Source of the DNA: Mesorhizobium sp. CU3
GTDB lineage: Bacteria; Pseudomonadota; Alphaproteobacteria; Rhizobiales; Rhizobiaceae
Reading direction: 5' to 3'
Assembly (NCBI RefSeq): GCF_006442965.1
Contig: NZ_VFWX01000011.1
Location: 124,001-188,000, forward strand
Length of the DNA stretch: 64,000 nt
Part shown: positions 24,973 to 33,420 of the stretch, in pieces
How the letters are laid out: each line of letters begins with the position of its first letter
Numbering within the stretch: position 1 is the first letter of the stretch
Made by a program: the position numbers and the translations under genes
The notes under the pieces: generated by a model
The model's database searches: none
Told to the model about the DNA's origin: nothing
What the model saw: the letters and a program-made list of their open reading frames with translations, nothing else

Positions 24973-24989
24973 ACGTCCAATATATCGAA
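24956..24989. promoter_or_regulatory. Inverted repeat over the XRE-cupin start codon
   Basis: TTCGATATAT at 24956-24965 and its exact complement ATATATCGAA at 24980-24989, 14 bases apart, with the ATG at 24970-24972 between the arms. Likely operator for autoregulation by the XRE protein. Confidence 0.55.
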
Positions 24990-25126
24990 ATCTCATCGAT
25001 TGGAAAGTGCCCGGTTCGATCGAATTGCGTGGGCCGCCTTAACGCCGCCTACACCATCAGACCTCACGTGACTTTAACCCCGATTGGCTAGGGTCGACGC
25101 TCCAGGGGAATGGGATCGGATCACCG

Positions 25127-26959
25127 ATGTTTGTCGAACGTGAAGCCTCCGTGGGCGAACTGACTTCTCAGGAACGGCGTGAGGTTGACCAGGACGATAG
25201 CCGAATTCTAGGCAATGTCGTTCAGTGCGACGGCGCCCGCGCCACCATCAGCGCCTACGCCGAGGATGCCGACGGCGCGGTGACCGGCCAGTGGACCGTC
25301 GGCAGGATGATCTCGATCAACCTCGGCACCGCGCGCACGGTCGGCCTGGTTTACGAGATCGGCAAGTCCGATCGCGCCTGGAGCAATGAGGGCCAGAATC
25401 CGATCGAGGTCAGTGTCGAGCTGATCGGCGAGGTGCGAGAAGGCGCACAGCCGGGCGCCAAGCCGGTCTTCGATCGAGGCATCACCATCTATCCGCATAT
25501 CGGCGCCGTTGCGCACCGCATCCGCAGCCGCGACCTGCAGGCGGTCTACGATCTCGCTGGTCGTCATTCGGTCACCATCGGCAAGCTGTCGCAGGATGAG
25601 GCGATCGACGCCAATATCGCCATCGACGACACGCTTGCGCGCCATTTCGCCATCGTCGGGACCACCGGCGTCGGCAAATCCACCGCTGTCTCGCTTTTGC
25701 TGCGCAAGTCCATCGAGGCGCGGCCGGACCTGCGCGTGCTCATCCTCGACCCGCACAACGAATTCGCCGCCTCGCTGCCGGAATATTGCGTCAAGGTCGA
25801 TTCCAAGACGCTCGACCTGCCGTTCTGGATGTTCAGGCTGGAGGAATTCGCAGAAGTCCTGTTTCGTGGCCGCGAGACCGTGCCGGAAGAAGTCGATGTC
25901 CTGCGCGACCTGATCCCCGCCGCCAAGAACCTCTATCGCAACCCGAATTCCGGCACCTATATCAGGCGCGGCAGCGACGCGCTGACGGCCGACACGCCGG
26001 TGCCCTACCGTATCGCCGATCTCATCAAGCAGATCGACGAGCGCATGGGCATGCTGGAAAGCAAGAATGACCGCCCGGCGCTGAAATCGCTGAAGACGCG
26101 CATCGAATCGGCGGCAGCCGACCCGCGCTATCGCTTCATGTTCAATTCGCGCCTGATCGAGGACACGATCCACGAAACGATCGGCAACATCTTCCGCGTT
26201 CCCAGCCACGGCCGCCCGGTGACCTGCTTCGAGATGGCGGGCATGCCGTCCGAAGTGGTGAATTCCGTCTGCTCGGTGCTGGCGCGCCTGGCCTTTGACC
26301 TTGCGCTATGGAGCGAGGGCAGGCTGCGGCTGCTGCTGCTTTGCGAGGAGGCCCATCGCTATATGCCCGCCGATGCGCGCCTCGGCTTCGCGCCGACCAG
26401 GCACGCGCTGTCGCGCATTGCCAAGGAAGGCCGAAAATATGGCTGCTACCTCGGTGTTGTCACCCAGCGCCCGGGCGAGCTCGACCCGACTATCCTGTCG
26501 CAGTGCTCGACCTTCTTCGCCATGCGCCTCGCCAACGAGCAGGACCAGGCCATCATCCGCTCGGCGATAGCCGACTCCTCGGCCTCGACGCTGGCCTTCC
26601 TGTCCTCGATGGGCCAGCGCGAAGCCATCGCCTTCGGCGAGGGTGTGGCGACGACCATGCGGCTGAAATTCGAAAAGCTGGCGCAGGAGTTCATTCCGGG
26701 CACCCAGAAAGGCGAACAGACCGAAGCGTCCATCGACGGCAACGATGTCGACCTAGCCATGATCGTCGAGCGCCTGCGCAACGTGCCGAAGCCCCAGCAG
26801 TCCATGGCCTTCGCCGAAGTGGTGGATTCCTCGCGTCAGGCCGGCGACCCGGACTACAAGAAGCCGGCCGCCGCTACGCGTGCGCAGCCCGACGACGACT
26901 TCGACACACGCTACGGCCTGAAGCCCTCGACCTTCGGCATGCGCCAATTCAACGATTGA
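25127..26959 (+). CDS. HerA-like hexameric DNA-translocating ATPase
   Basis: A 610-residue FtsK/HerA-superfamily ATPase. N-terminal HAS-barrel (about 25-110), Walker A GTTGVGKST at about 178-186, Walker B in LRLLLLCEEAHRY, an arginine-finger-like region in SRIAKEGRKYGCYLGVVTQRP, and a charged C-terminal tail. Archaeal HerA pairs with the NurA nuclease in end resection; bacterial solo forms are widespread in Alphaproteobacteria and poorly studied, while HerA with a SIR2 or NurA-like partner is a phage-defence pair. No such partner is adjacent here. Monocistronic. Confidence 0.85.
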   Translation: MFVEREASVGELTSQERREVDQDDSRILGNVVQCDGARATISAYAEDADGAVTGQWTVGRMISINLGTARTVGLVYEIGKSDRAWSNEGQNPIEVSVELIGEVREGAQPGAKPVFDRGITIYPHIGAVAHRIRSRDLQAVYDLAGRHSVTIGKLSQDEAIDANIAIDDTLARHFAIVGTTGVGKSTAVSLLLRKSIEARPDLRVLILDPHNEFAASLPEYCVKVDSKTLDLPFWMFRLEEFAEVLFRGRETVPEEVDVLRDLIPAAKNLYRNPNSGTYIRRGSDALTADTPVPYRIADLIKQIDERMGMLESKNDRPALKSLKTRIESAAADPRYRFMFNSRLIEDTIHETIGNIFRVPSHGRPVTCFEMAGMPSEVVNSVCSVLARLAFDLALWSEGRLRLLLLCEEAHRYMPADARLGFAPTRHALSRIAKEGRKYGCYLGVVTQRPGELDPTILSQCSTFFAMRLANEQDQAIIRSAIADSSASTLAFLSSMGQREAIAFGEGVATTMRLKFEKLAQEFIPGTQKGEQTEASIDGNDVDLAMIVERLRNVPKPQQSMAFAEVVDSSRQAGDPDYKKPAAATRAQPDDDFDTRYGLKPSTFGMRQFND

Positions 26960-27000
26960 GAGCGCTCACCTCTTAAATTGCCTCCGATCCTCTTGGGTAA

Positions 27001-27140
27001 ATCCCGCCAGGAAATTCGTCAGGCTGAGCCGGCTGAAGTTACCTTCGAGAACCGGAGCGGAGCGGACATTCAAGTCCGTGAGCACCGGAAGCGCAGAGGG
27101 TGGCTTCAGACGGCCAGCCTCACGAATTTAAAGGTGGGAT
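27001..27140. repeat. Long-hairpin intergenic element, copy C
   Basis: Outer arms ATCCCGCC...AAATTCGTCAGGCTGAGCCG and CGGCCAGCCTCACGAATTT...GGTGGGAT are complementary; inner stem CTGAAG/CTTCAG and central CGGAC/GTCCG also pair. The core GAGAACCGGAGCGGAGCG and GTGAGCACCGGAAGCGCAG is shared with copies A and B although the stems differ. It lies between convergent genes and ends one base before the stop of the diguanylate cyclase gene. Confidence 0.8.
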
Positions 27141-27141
27141 T

Positions 27142-27933
27142 TTAGGCGCAGACGCGGTTGCGGCCTTGCTTTTTCGCCTCGTAGAGCTGGCGGTCGGCGC
27201 GGCGGTAAAAATCCTCGGCGCTTTCCTTGTGGTCCCAGACGGCGAGACCGACGCTGGTGGTGACCTTCAGCCGCACATTGCCCGACATGATGGACATGCC
27301 GGCGATCGCCTTGCGGATGCGCTCGGCGAACCTGCCGAGCAGCTCGATCTCCATATTGGGCGTGACGACGGCGAACTCCTCGCCGCCCAGGCGCGCCACC
27401 ACGTCGTGATAGCGCGTCATGCCTCTCAGGCATGTCGCGACCGCCCTCAGCACCTCGTCGCCGACATCGTGGCCGTGCGTATCGTTGACCTGCTTGAAAT
27501 GGTCGAGGTCCAGGATCATCAGCCCGATCGGCCTGTCTATGCGCCGGAATTCCTCGAGATATTCGCGCAGTGCGTCGTCGAAATAGCGACGGTTCTGCAT
27601 GCCGGTCAGGCCATCGGTGAGCGCTGCCTGCTCCAGCGTCTGCGAACGGGCGCTGAGCGACACGGTCATGGCGCGCAGCTTGCCTTCCTCGCGCACCTGG
27701 CCACGGATCAGCGGATAGATGAAAAAGACGCCGAAGAACAAAGCCGTCGCCAGCAAGGCTCCGGTCCCGAACAGCAATTTGTTGAGATAGACGATCTTGC
27801 CGATGCGGGATGCGGAGTCGAGATCGGTGGCGATGCCCTGCAACTGCGTATAGGCGTAGGCCGTCACCAGGCCGGCTGCCAGGATCACAAAAATGAAGAC
27901 AAAAAAAGCGGATTCCGCCTTATGAAAACGCAT
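27142..27933 (-). CDS. Membrane-bound diguanylate cyclase
   Basis: A 263-residue protein that makes cyclic di-GMP. Two N-terminal membrane segments (FFVFIFVILAAGLVTAYAY and LLFGTGALLATALFFGVFFIYPL) enclose a short periplasmic loop of about 25 residues, and the C-terminal GGDEF domain has DGLTGMQNRRYFDD, LDLDHFKQVNDTHGHDVGD and the active motif LGGEEFAVV. No I-site RxxD is clear immediately before GGEEF. ATG at 27933 has GGGGAG close upstream; a TTG at 27954 is an alternative. Confidence 0.9.
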   Translation of the reverse strand: MRFHKAESAFFVFIFVILAAGLVTAYAYTQLQGIATDLDSASRIGKIVYLNKLLFGTGALLATALFFGVFFIYPLIRGQVREEGKLRAMTVSLSARSQTLEQAALTDGLTGMQNRRYFDDALREYLEEFRRIDRPIGLMILDLDHFKQVNDTHGHDVGDEVLRAVATCLRGMTRYHDVVARLGGEEFAVVTPNMEIELLGRFAERIRKAIAGMSIMSGNVRLKVTTSVGLAVWDHKESAEDFYRRADRQLYEAKKQGRNRVCA

Positions 27934-28055
27934 CAACTCCCCGCGGCACTGCAACCTCGAAGGTTATGGCATGGCCGGCCTTACGGCGGGGTTAACCCGG
28001 ACAACCCTGGCGGGAAGTTGAACGAAATATTCTAAGTTTCTGATTGAAAATGGTA

Positions 28056-28958
28056 TTACCCGGTTAGGATCGCCGATACGTCGCCCGGCTGGAGCCTGCG
28101 CCACTCCGATCCCAGTTGATGCCTAAACCATGTACTCTGCCGCTTGGCATATTGCCGGGTCGCAATCTTCGCGCGCTCGATTGCTTCGGGAAAAGCCAAC
28201 TGCCCGCCCATTGCCGCCTGCAACTCGCGCACGCCGATCGCTTTCATCGCCGGCAGGGCCGGATCGAGGTCGAGCGCCGTGAGGTGCCGAACCTCGTCGA
28301 GCGCGCCCTTGTCGAGCATCTGGTCGAAACGCGTCTCGATGCGCCGCACCAGCTCCGCCCGGTCGGGCTCGATCACCATGAAGCGCGCGCTGTCGCGGTC
28401 GATCAGCGGCCGGCCGCGCGCCGCCTGCCAGTCGAGGATGGAACGCCCCGAGGCATCGAGCACTTCCAGCGCCCGCACAATGCGCTGACTGTCGGTGGCC
28501 TTAAGCTGCATGGCGACCGCCGAATCCTCGCGCATCAGCAGACGATGCAGCCTTTCGGCGCCTTGTTCCTTGAGCTCATAGCGCCAGCGGTCGCGCACCG
28601 CCTGTGGAATGTCGGGCATGTCCGAAATGCCCTCGGCCAGCGCGCGGAAGTAAAGCCCGGTGCCGCCGACGAATATCACGGGACGATCCGACAACACGCC
28701 ATCGTCGATCAGCTTCGTCACGTCGCGCAGCCAGGCGCCGGTGGAATAGGCCGTCGAGGGATGCACATGGCCATAAAGCAAATGCGGCGCGCGCGCCATT
28801 TCGGCGGCGCTCGGCCGCGCTGTCAGAACGTCGAGCACGGAATAGCCCTGCATGGAATCGGTGTTGACGATGACGCCGCCTTTGCGTTCGGCGAGATCGA
28901 GCGCCAGCGCCGACTTGCCGCTTGCGGTCGGCCCGGCTATCAGGATCGCGTTTTTCAC
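28056..28958 (-). CDS. miaA: tRNA dimethylallyltransferase
   Basis: Adds a dimethylallyl group to N6 of adenosine 37 in tRNAs that read codons starting with U. The 300-residue protein starts VKNAILIAGPTASGKS (P-loop GPTASGKS), with NTDSMQGY, the PHLLYGHVHP segment and the C-terminal TRQYAKRQSTWFRH tRNA-binding motif. The start is a GTG at 28958 with GAAGG before it; no ATG fits, although the frame is open to 29555. Divergent from serB with only 34 bases between the two start codons. Confidence 0.94.
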   Translation of the reverse strand: MKNAILIAGPTASGKSALALDLAERKGGVIVNTDSMQGYSVLDVLTARPSAAEMARAPHLLYGHVHPSTAYSTGAWLRDVTKLIDDGVLSDRPVIFVGGTGLYFRALAEGISDMPDIPQAVRDRWRYELKEQGAERLHRLLMREDSAVAMQLKATDSQRIVRALEVLDASGRSILDWQAARGRPLIDRDSARFMVIEPDRAELVRRIETRFDQMLDKGALDEVRHLTALDLDPALPAMKAIGVRELQAAMGGQLAFPEAIERAKIATRQYAKRQSTWFRHQLGSEWRRLQPGDVSAILTG

Positions 28959-28992
28959 GCGGCCTTCGCCCGCCTGCCTGCCGGAATTGTCG

Positions 28993-29880
28993 ATGCTGTT
29001 GATCGCCACGCTCGTGTCCCGTCCCGAAGCCCGCTCCGTGCCGGCCTCGCTAGCGAATATGGCCTCGCGGGCCGTCGGCGCAAGCGCCGTTCGGTGGCTG
29101 GCCGAAGACGTCGCCTGCGATCTCACCCTGCCGGAAGGACCAGATGCCGGCGAACTGACGGCCAAACTGCGCGCGGCACTGGCCTCAGAACCCGTCGATG
29201 TCATCGTCCAACCGGCCGACGGCAGGCGAAAGAAGATCCTGCTGGCAGACATGGATTCGACCATGATCGACCAGGAATGCATCGACGAGCTGGCAGACGA
29301 GATCGGCGTCAAGGACCATGTCGCGCAAATAACCGCGCGCTCGATGAATGGCGAGATCGCCTTCGAGCCCGCCTTGCGCGAGCGCGTCGCCTTGCTGAAG
29401 GGCCTCGACACCGGCGTGGTCGATCGCATCATCGCCGGCCGGCTGACGCTCGCCGCCGGCGGCCGCGCCCTGGTGCAAACCATGCGCGCCAACGGCGCGT
29501 GGACGGCGCTCGTCTCCGGCGGCTTCGACGTCTTCACCAGCCGCATCGCCGCCATGCTGGGTTTTCAGGAGAACCGAGCCAACCGCTTGCTCGAGGACGA
29601 TGGGAAATTCACCGGCATGGTGGCCGAGCCGATCCTCGGCCGCGCCGCCAAGGCCGAGGCCCTCATCGACATCGCGGCCAGGTTTGGCCTGACGAGCGGG
29701 GACGCCATTGCCGTCGGCGACGGCGCGAACGACCTCGACATGATCCGCCTTGCCGGGACGGGGATCGCGCTGCACGCCAAGCCGTCCGTGGCGGCACAGG
29801 CCAAGGTGCGCATCGACCATGCCGACCTGACCGCCCTGCTCTATCTGCAGGGCTATCGCCGCGAGGAGTTCGCCAAGTGA
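28993..29880 (+). CDS. serB: Phosphoserine phosphatase
   Basis: Last step of serine synthesis from 3-phosphoglycerate. The 295-residue protein has an N-terminal ACT-like region and a HAD core: motif I LADMDSTMI with nucleophile and general-acid aspartates at about 86 and 88, motif II in LVSGGFDVFTSRIA, lysine in GRAAKAEAL, and motif III GDGANDLDMI. The open frame begins at 28852 inside miaA; the ATG at 28993 fits the family. Its TGA overlaps the GTG of the acetyltransferase that follows. Confidence 0.94.
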   Translation: MLLIATLVSRPEARSVPASLANMASRAVGASAVRWLAEDVACDLTLPEGPDAGELTAKLRAALASEPVDVIVQPADGRRKKILLADMDSTMIDQECIDELADEIGVKDHVAQITARSMNGEIAFEPALRERVALLKGLDTGVVDRIIAGRLTLAAGGRALVQTMRANGAWTALVSGGFDVFTSRIAAMLGFQENRANRLLEDDGKFTGMVAEPILGRAAKAEALIDIAARFGLTSGDAIAVGDGANDLDMIRLAGTGIALHAKPSVAAQAKVRIDHADLTALLYLQGYRREEFAK

Positions 29881-30449
29881 GACCCATTCGAACCGAGCGC
29901 TTGATCCTGCGCAACTGGGAAGATCGCGACCGCGAGCTCTTCCACCGCATCAACTCCGACGAACGCGTCATGGAGTTCTTCCCGTTCCGGCGTGACCGCG
30001 CGACCGCCGACGCCAAGATGGACGAACTCCGCGGCTGGATCGACGAAGACGGCTACGGCTTCGCCGCCGCCGAGATCGCGGCCACCGGCGAATGCATCGG
30101 CTTCGTCGGTCTCCTGGATACGGATGATGTGCCATCGCTGCCGGACGGCGCGATCGAGATCGGCTGGCGGCTGGCGCCGGAATTCTGGGGCAAGGGCTAT
30201 GTCACAGAGGCCTCGGAAGCCTGGCTCGCCTTCGGCTTCGAAACGCTGGCCGTCGACGAGGTCGTTTCCTTCGCGGTTGCCGAAAACCATCGCTCGACCG
30301 CGGTGATGAAGCGGCTCGGCATGCACGCCGATCCCGCCAACGACTTCGATCATCCCGACATCCCGGACAGCCACCCTCAGCTCAAGCGGCATGTCCTCTA
30401 CAGGCTGAAGCGCAAGGAATGGCAGGCAAGAAAAAAGGCGGCTCAATAG
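29877..30449 (+). CDS. GNAT acetyltransferase, RimJ/RimL type
   Basis: A 190-residue protein starting at a GTG in the 4-base overlap GTGA with serB, so it is translationally coupled. The N-terminus RPIRTERLILRNWEDRD and the central IGWRLAPEFWGKGYVTEASEAWLAFGFETLAVDEVVSFAVAENHRSTAVMKRLGM block are typical of RimJ/RimL-like acetyltransferases that modify protein N-termini or small amines. Its stop codon lies within the terminator hairpin at 30432-30459. Confidence 0.88.
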   Translation: MRPIRTERLILRNWEDRDRELFHRINSDERVMEFFPFRRDRATADAKMDELRGWIDEDGYGFAAAEIAATGECIGFVGLLDTDDVPSLPDGAIEIGWRLAPEFWGKGYVTEASEAWLAFGFETLAVDEVVSFAVAENHRSTAVMKRLGMHADPANDFDHPDIPDSHPQLKRHVLYRLKRKEWQARKKAAQ

Positions 30450-30459
30450 CCGCCTTTTT
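30432..30459. terminator. Bidirectional intrinsic terminator
   Basis: AAAAAAGGCGGCT-CAAT-AGCCGCCTTTTT: a perfect 7-base stem with an A-tract on the left and a T-tract on the right. The acetyltransferase stop TAG (30447-30449) is inside the hairpin. It can serve the convergent protease gene as well. Confidence 0.9.
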
Positions 30460-30494
30460 CTTTTCAAACCAAGCGGTTGCCGACCTTCTGCGAC

Positions 30495-32012
30495 TCAATC
30501 CATCCGGATCGTCACGAAGCGCAGCTCGCCGGTCTTCGAGGCCAGCATCAGGAGCGCGTTCTTGCGGCCCTGCTCCTTCAGCGCGCCGATCCGGTCCATC
30601 ACGTCCTTCGGCGTGGCGACCGATTCCTGCGCGATCTCGGTGATCACCTCGCCCGGCTGGATGCCGCGCTCGGCGGCGGCCGAATCCTTGGCGACGTCGG
30701 TGACGACGACGCCCGACACATCGGCGGCGATGCCGAATTTCTGCCGTGTAGCATCGTCAAGCTCGCCGATCGTCATGCCGAGCACCGAAGCAGTCGAGAC
30801 CGCTGGCGCCTTGTCGCCATTGTCCTGATCGGTGGTGGTGCCGTTCTCGCCGCTGGCGAGCTTCTCGCCATCCTCGAGTCGGCCCAGCGTGACCTTGACC
30901 GTCTGCTCGACGCCCTTGCGCACGATGACGACGTCGACTGCCTTGCCGACCGGGCTTTCGGCGACGACGCGGGGCAGGTCGCGCATCTCGTGGATGTCCT
31001 TGCCGTCGAACTTGATGATGACGTCGCCGGCCTGGACCGAACCGTTGTCGACCGGGCCGCCCTTGATGACGCCGGCCACCAGCGCGCCCTTGGCGGTCGC
31101 CATGCCGAGGCTTTCGGCGATGTCGTCGGTCACCGGCTGGATGCGCACGCCGAGCCAGCCGCGCCGCGTCTCGCCAAATTGGCGGAGCTGGTCGACCACG
31201 CCGGCGGCGAGCTGCGAGGGGATCGAGAAGCCGATGCCGATCGAGCCGCCCGACGGCGAGATGATCGCCGTGTTGATGCCGATGACCTCGCCCTGGTCGT
31301 TGAACAGCGGACCGCCGGAATTGCCGCGGTTGATGGCAGCGTCGGTCTGGATGAAATCGTCATAGGGGCCGGAGTTGATGTCGCGGTTGCGTGCCGAGAC
31401 GATGCCGACCGTCACCGTGCCGCCGAGGCCGAACGGATTGCCGATCGCCATCACCCAGTCGCCGACGCGCATCTTGGTGGAATCGCCGAACTTCACCGCC
31501 GTCAGCTTGTGGCCCTTGGGCTCGACCTTCAGCACGGCGACATCGGTCTTGGTGTCGGTGCCGACAAGCTTCGCCTTCAGCGTCACGCCGTCGGAGAAAT
31601 TGACCTCGATGTCGTCGGCATCGGCAATGACGTGGTTGTTGGTCACCACGATGCCCTGGTCGGCGTCGATGACGAAGCCGGAGCCGAGCGACTGCACCTT
31701 CTGCGCAGCGCCGCCCTTGTCGCCGCCGCGGTTCTTGAAGAAATCGTCGAAGAAGTCCTGGAACGGCGAGCCCTCGGGCAGTTGCGGCATCGGCACCGCG
31801 CCCGGCCCTTCCGTGCCCTTCACCGTCTGCGAGGTCGAGATGTTGACCACAGCACCCAGCAGGCGCTCAGCCAGATCGGCGACCGAAGGCGGACCGTCTG
31901 AGGCGATGGTCGGCGTGACGAAAGACGGAACGGCAACGATGCCGACCACGAAGGCCGTGGCGCCGGCGAAAAGCGTGCGACGCGCCGCGCGCAAAAAGGT
32001 CTCGGATGTCAT
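30495..32012 (-). CDS. degP: Periplasmic serine endoprotease, Do/DegP family
   Basis: Envelope protein quality-control protease and chaperone, 505 residues. An N-terminal basic stretch and hydrophobic segment (RRTLFAGATAFVVGIVAVPS) give a signal peptide or anchor. Catalytic triad: His in NNHVI at about 127, Asp in TDVAVLK at about 157, Ser in RGNSGGPLF at about 232. Two PDZ domains follow (GWLGVRIQPV; GVVVTDVAKDSAAAERGIQPGEVI). The ATG at 32012 with GGGAGG upstream is preferred over the open frame to 32066. It lies downstream of hflKC and a DUF2065 gene, as in many rhizobia. Confidence 0.93.
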   Translation of the reverse strand: MTSETFLRAARRTLFAGATAFVVGIVAVPSFVTPTIASDGPPSVADLAERLLGAVVNISTSQTVKGTEGPGAVPMPQLPEGSPFQDFFDDFFKNRGGDKGGAAQKVQSLGSGFVIDADQGIVVTNNHVIADADDIEVNFSDGVTLKAKLVGTDTKTDVAVLKVEPKGHKLTAVKFGDSTKMRVGDWVMAIGNPFGLGGTVTVGIVSARNRDINSGPYDDFIQTDAAINRGNSGGPLFNDQGEVIGINTAIISPSGGSIGIGFSIPSQLAAGVVDQLRQFGETRRGWLGVRIQPVTDDIAESLGMATAKGALVAGVIKGGPVDNGSVQAGDVIIKFDGKDIHEMRDLPRVVAESPVGKAVDVVIVRKGVEQTVKVTLGRLEDGEKLASGENGTTTDQDNGDKAPAVSTASVLGMTIGELDDATRQKFGIAADVSGVVVTDVAKDSAAAERGIQPGEVITEIAQESVATPKDVMDRIGALKEQGRKNALLMLASKTGELRFVTIRMD

Positions 32013-32111
32013 CGTGGCCTCCCGGTATGTCTGAAAAGGACAGGCGTTTTCCGCAAAGGCGCCCATCGGCTCATGTTGGCAAGAAATAAGGCACGTTTGC
32101 GGCTATGGCTA

Positions 32112-32206
32112 TCTAAAGCAACTCCAGGAAAAAGTGTGAAACGGTTTTCCGTCCGGAATTGCGCCAAACAAAGAACTGGAGCGGTTCGCCGTTTCCGTGG
32201 AAACGG
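32112..32206. repeat. Palindromic intergenic repeats (AAGTG-core type, then CCGTTTCC hairpin)
   Basis: GCAACTCCAGGAAAA and TTTTCCGTCCGGAATTGC pair around a core AGTGTGAAACGG (32118-32162); the same element recurs at 55049-55110. Immediately after it, CCGTTTCC-GT-GGAAACGG (32189-32206) is a perfect 8-base hairpin, extended by GGTTCG/TGAGCC. Position: between the DUF2065 gene and the protease start. Confidence 0.7.
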
Positions 32207-32256
32207 TGAGCCGATCCAGGATAAATCGTCGACGGTTGCGTCACCAATAAATTCAG

Positions 32257-32442
32257 TCAACCGCGCACCAGCCAGACGACGGCGACACCGACGGCGATCG
32301 CCGCCAGTCCGCCGATGCGAAGGGCATTTTCCGGCATCGACAGCACTTCGCTCGCCAGTTTCCGGGCAAGGCCCGGAAACCCGCCATAGATCAGGCCTTC
32401 GATCACGAAGACCAGGCCGATTGCCGCCAGAAAATCCTGCAC
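32257..32442 (-). CDS. DUF2065 small membrane protein
   Basis: A 61-residue protein with two hydrophobic segments (FLAAIGLVFVIEGLIYGGF and IGGLAAIAVGVAVVWLVRG), matching the DUF2065 family that is commonly encoded beside hflC. Starts at a GTG 6 bases after the hflC stop, so it is translated with the hflKC operon. Probably a small partner of the HflKC complex in the inner membrane; role not established. Confidence 0.85.
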   Translation of the reverse strand: MQDFLAAIGLVFVIEGLIYGGFPGLARKLASEVLSMPENALRIGGLAAIAVGVAVVWLVRG

Positions 32443-32448
32443 CGCCCG

Positions 32449-33420
32449 TTACTGGGCGGTGCTGGGTTGCGCGGCCGGGGCCGCCGGCGCGGTGGTCGCG
32501 GCCGGCGCCGGCAGCGACGCCGCCGGCTGTCCGGGCTCCGGCTTCGCCTCCGGATCGCGGAAGTAGCGGAAGAACTCGGACTGCGGCGACAGCACCATCG
32601 TCGTCCCGGTGTTATCGAGCGCCGTGCCATACGCATTCATCGAGCGATAGAACTCGAAGAAGGCCGGATCGCGCTTGTAGGCGTCGGCGAAGGTCGCGGC
32701 GCGCTGCGCCTCGCCCTCGCCGCGCAGGATTTCCGAATCCTTCTGCGCCTCGGCAACGGTCTCGACCACTTCGCGGTCGGCCCGCGCCCGGATGGTCTGC
32801 GCCGCCACGTTGCCTTGCGCCCTCAGCCGCTCGGCTTCGGCCAGGCGCTCGGCCTTCATGCGGTCGTAGGTCTGCTGCGAGACCTCCGCAGTGAGATCGG
32901 TCCGGCGGATACGCACATCTTCGACGTCGAGACCGAGCGAGGTCGCGTCCGGACGCAACTGGTCGCGCACCTCGCGCATCATGTTGCCGCGCTCTTCCGA
33001 AAGCGCGGCCTCGAAGTCGCGCAGGCCGTAGACGCGGCGCAGCGCCGCATCGAGACGCGTTCTGAGACGGGCCTCGGCGAGTTCGATCTGCCCGGACACT
33101 GCCGCGCGGAAGGTGCGCGGGTCCGAGACGCGGTAGGCGATGAAGGCGTCGACCTCGTAGAACTTGCCGCCGGAAACCTGGACGCGGATGTCGTCGAGAT
33201 CCAGGCGCATCACCCGCTTTTCGATCATTTGCACGCTGTCGGCATCGAAGAAGGCGAACGGCGCCTTGAAGTAGACCCCGGGTTCGTTCTTGACATCGAT
33301 GATCTCGCCGAACCTCAGCACGATCGCCTGCTGGCCGGCATTGACCACGAAGATGGAAGAGTAAAGCAGGAACAACAGGACAGCCGCAATGACGGCGATG
33401 ATGGGAAGACGGCTGGCCAT
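32449..33420 (-). CDS. hflC: FtsH protease regulator HflC
   Basis: Membrane SPFH/prohibitin protein of 323 residues. One N-terminal membrane segment (LPIIAVIAAVLLFLLYSSIFVVNAGQQAIVLRFG) then the SPFH domain facing the periplasm and a long helix rich in Ala, Glu and Arg, as in HflC. With HflK it forms a cage around the FtsH protease and limits its access to membrane substrates. The C-terminus has a Pro/Ala-rich tail (about 295-323). The ATG shares one base with the hflK stop (TAATG). Confidence 0.95.
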   Translation of the reverse strand: MASRLPIIAVIAAVLLFLLYSSIFVVNAGQQAIVLRFGEIIDVKNEPGVYFKAPFAFFDADSVQMIEKRVMRLDLDDIRVQVSGGKFYEVDAFIAYRVSDPRTFRAAVSGQIELAEARLRTRLDAALRRVYGLRDFEAALSEERGNMMREVRDQLRPDATSLGLDVEDVRIRRTDLTAEVSQQTYDRMKAERLAEAERLRAQGNVAAQTIRARADREVVETVAEAQKDSEILRGEGEAQRAATFADAYKRDPAFFEFYRSMNAYGTALDNTGTTMVLSPQSEFFRYFRDPEAKPEPGQPAASLPAPAATTAPAAPAAQPSTAQ

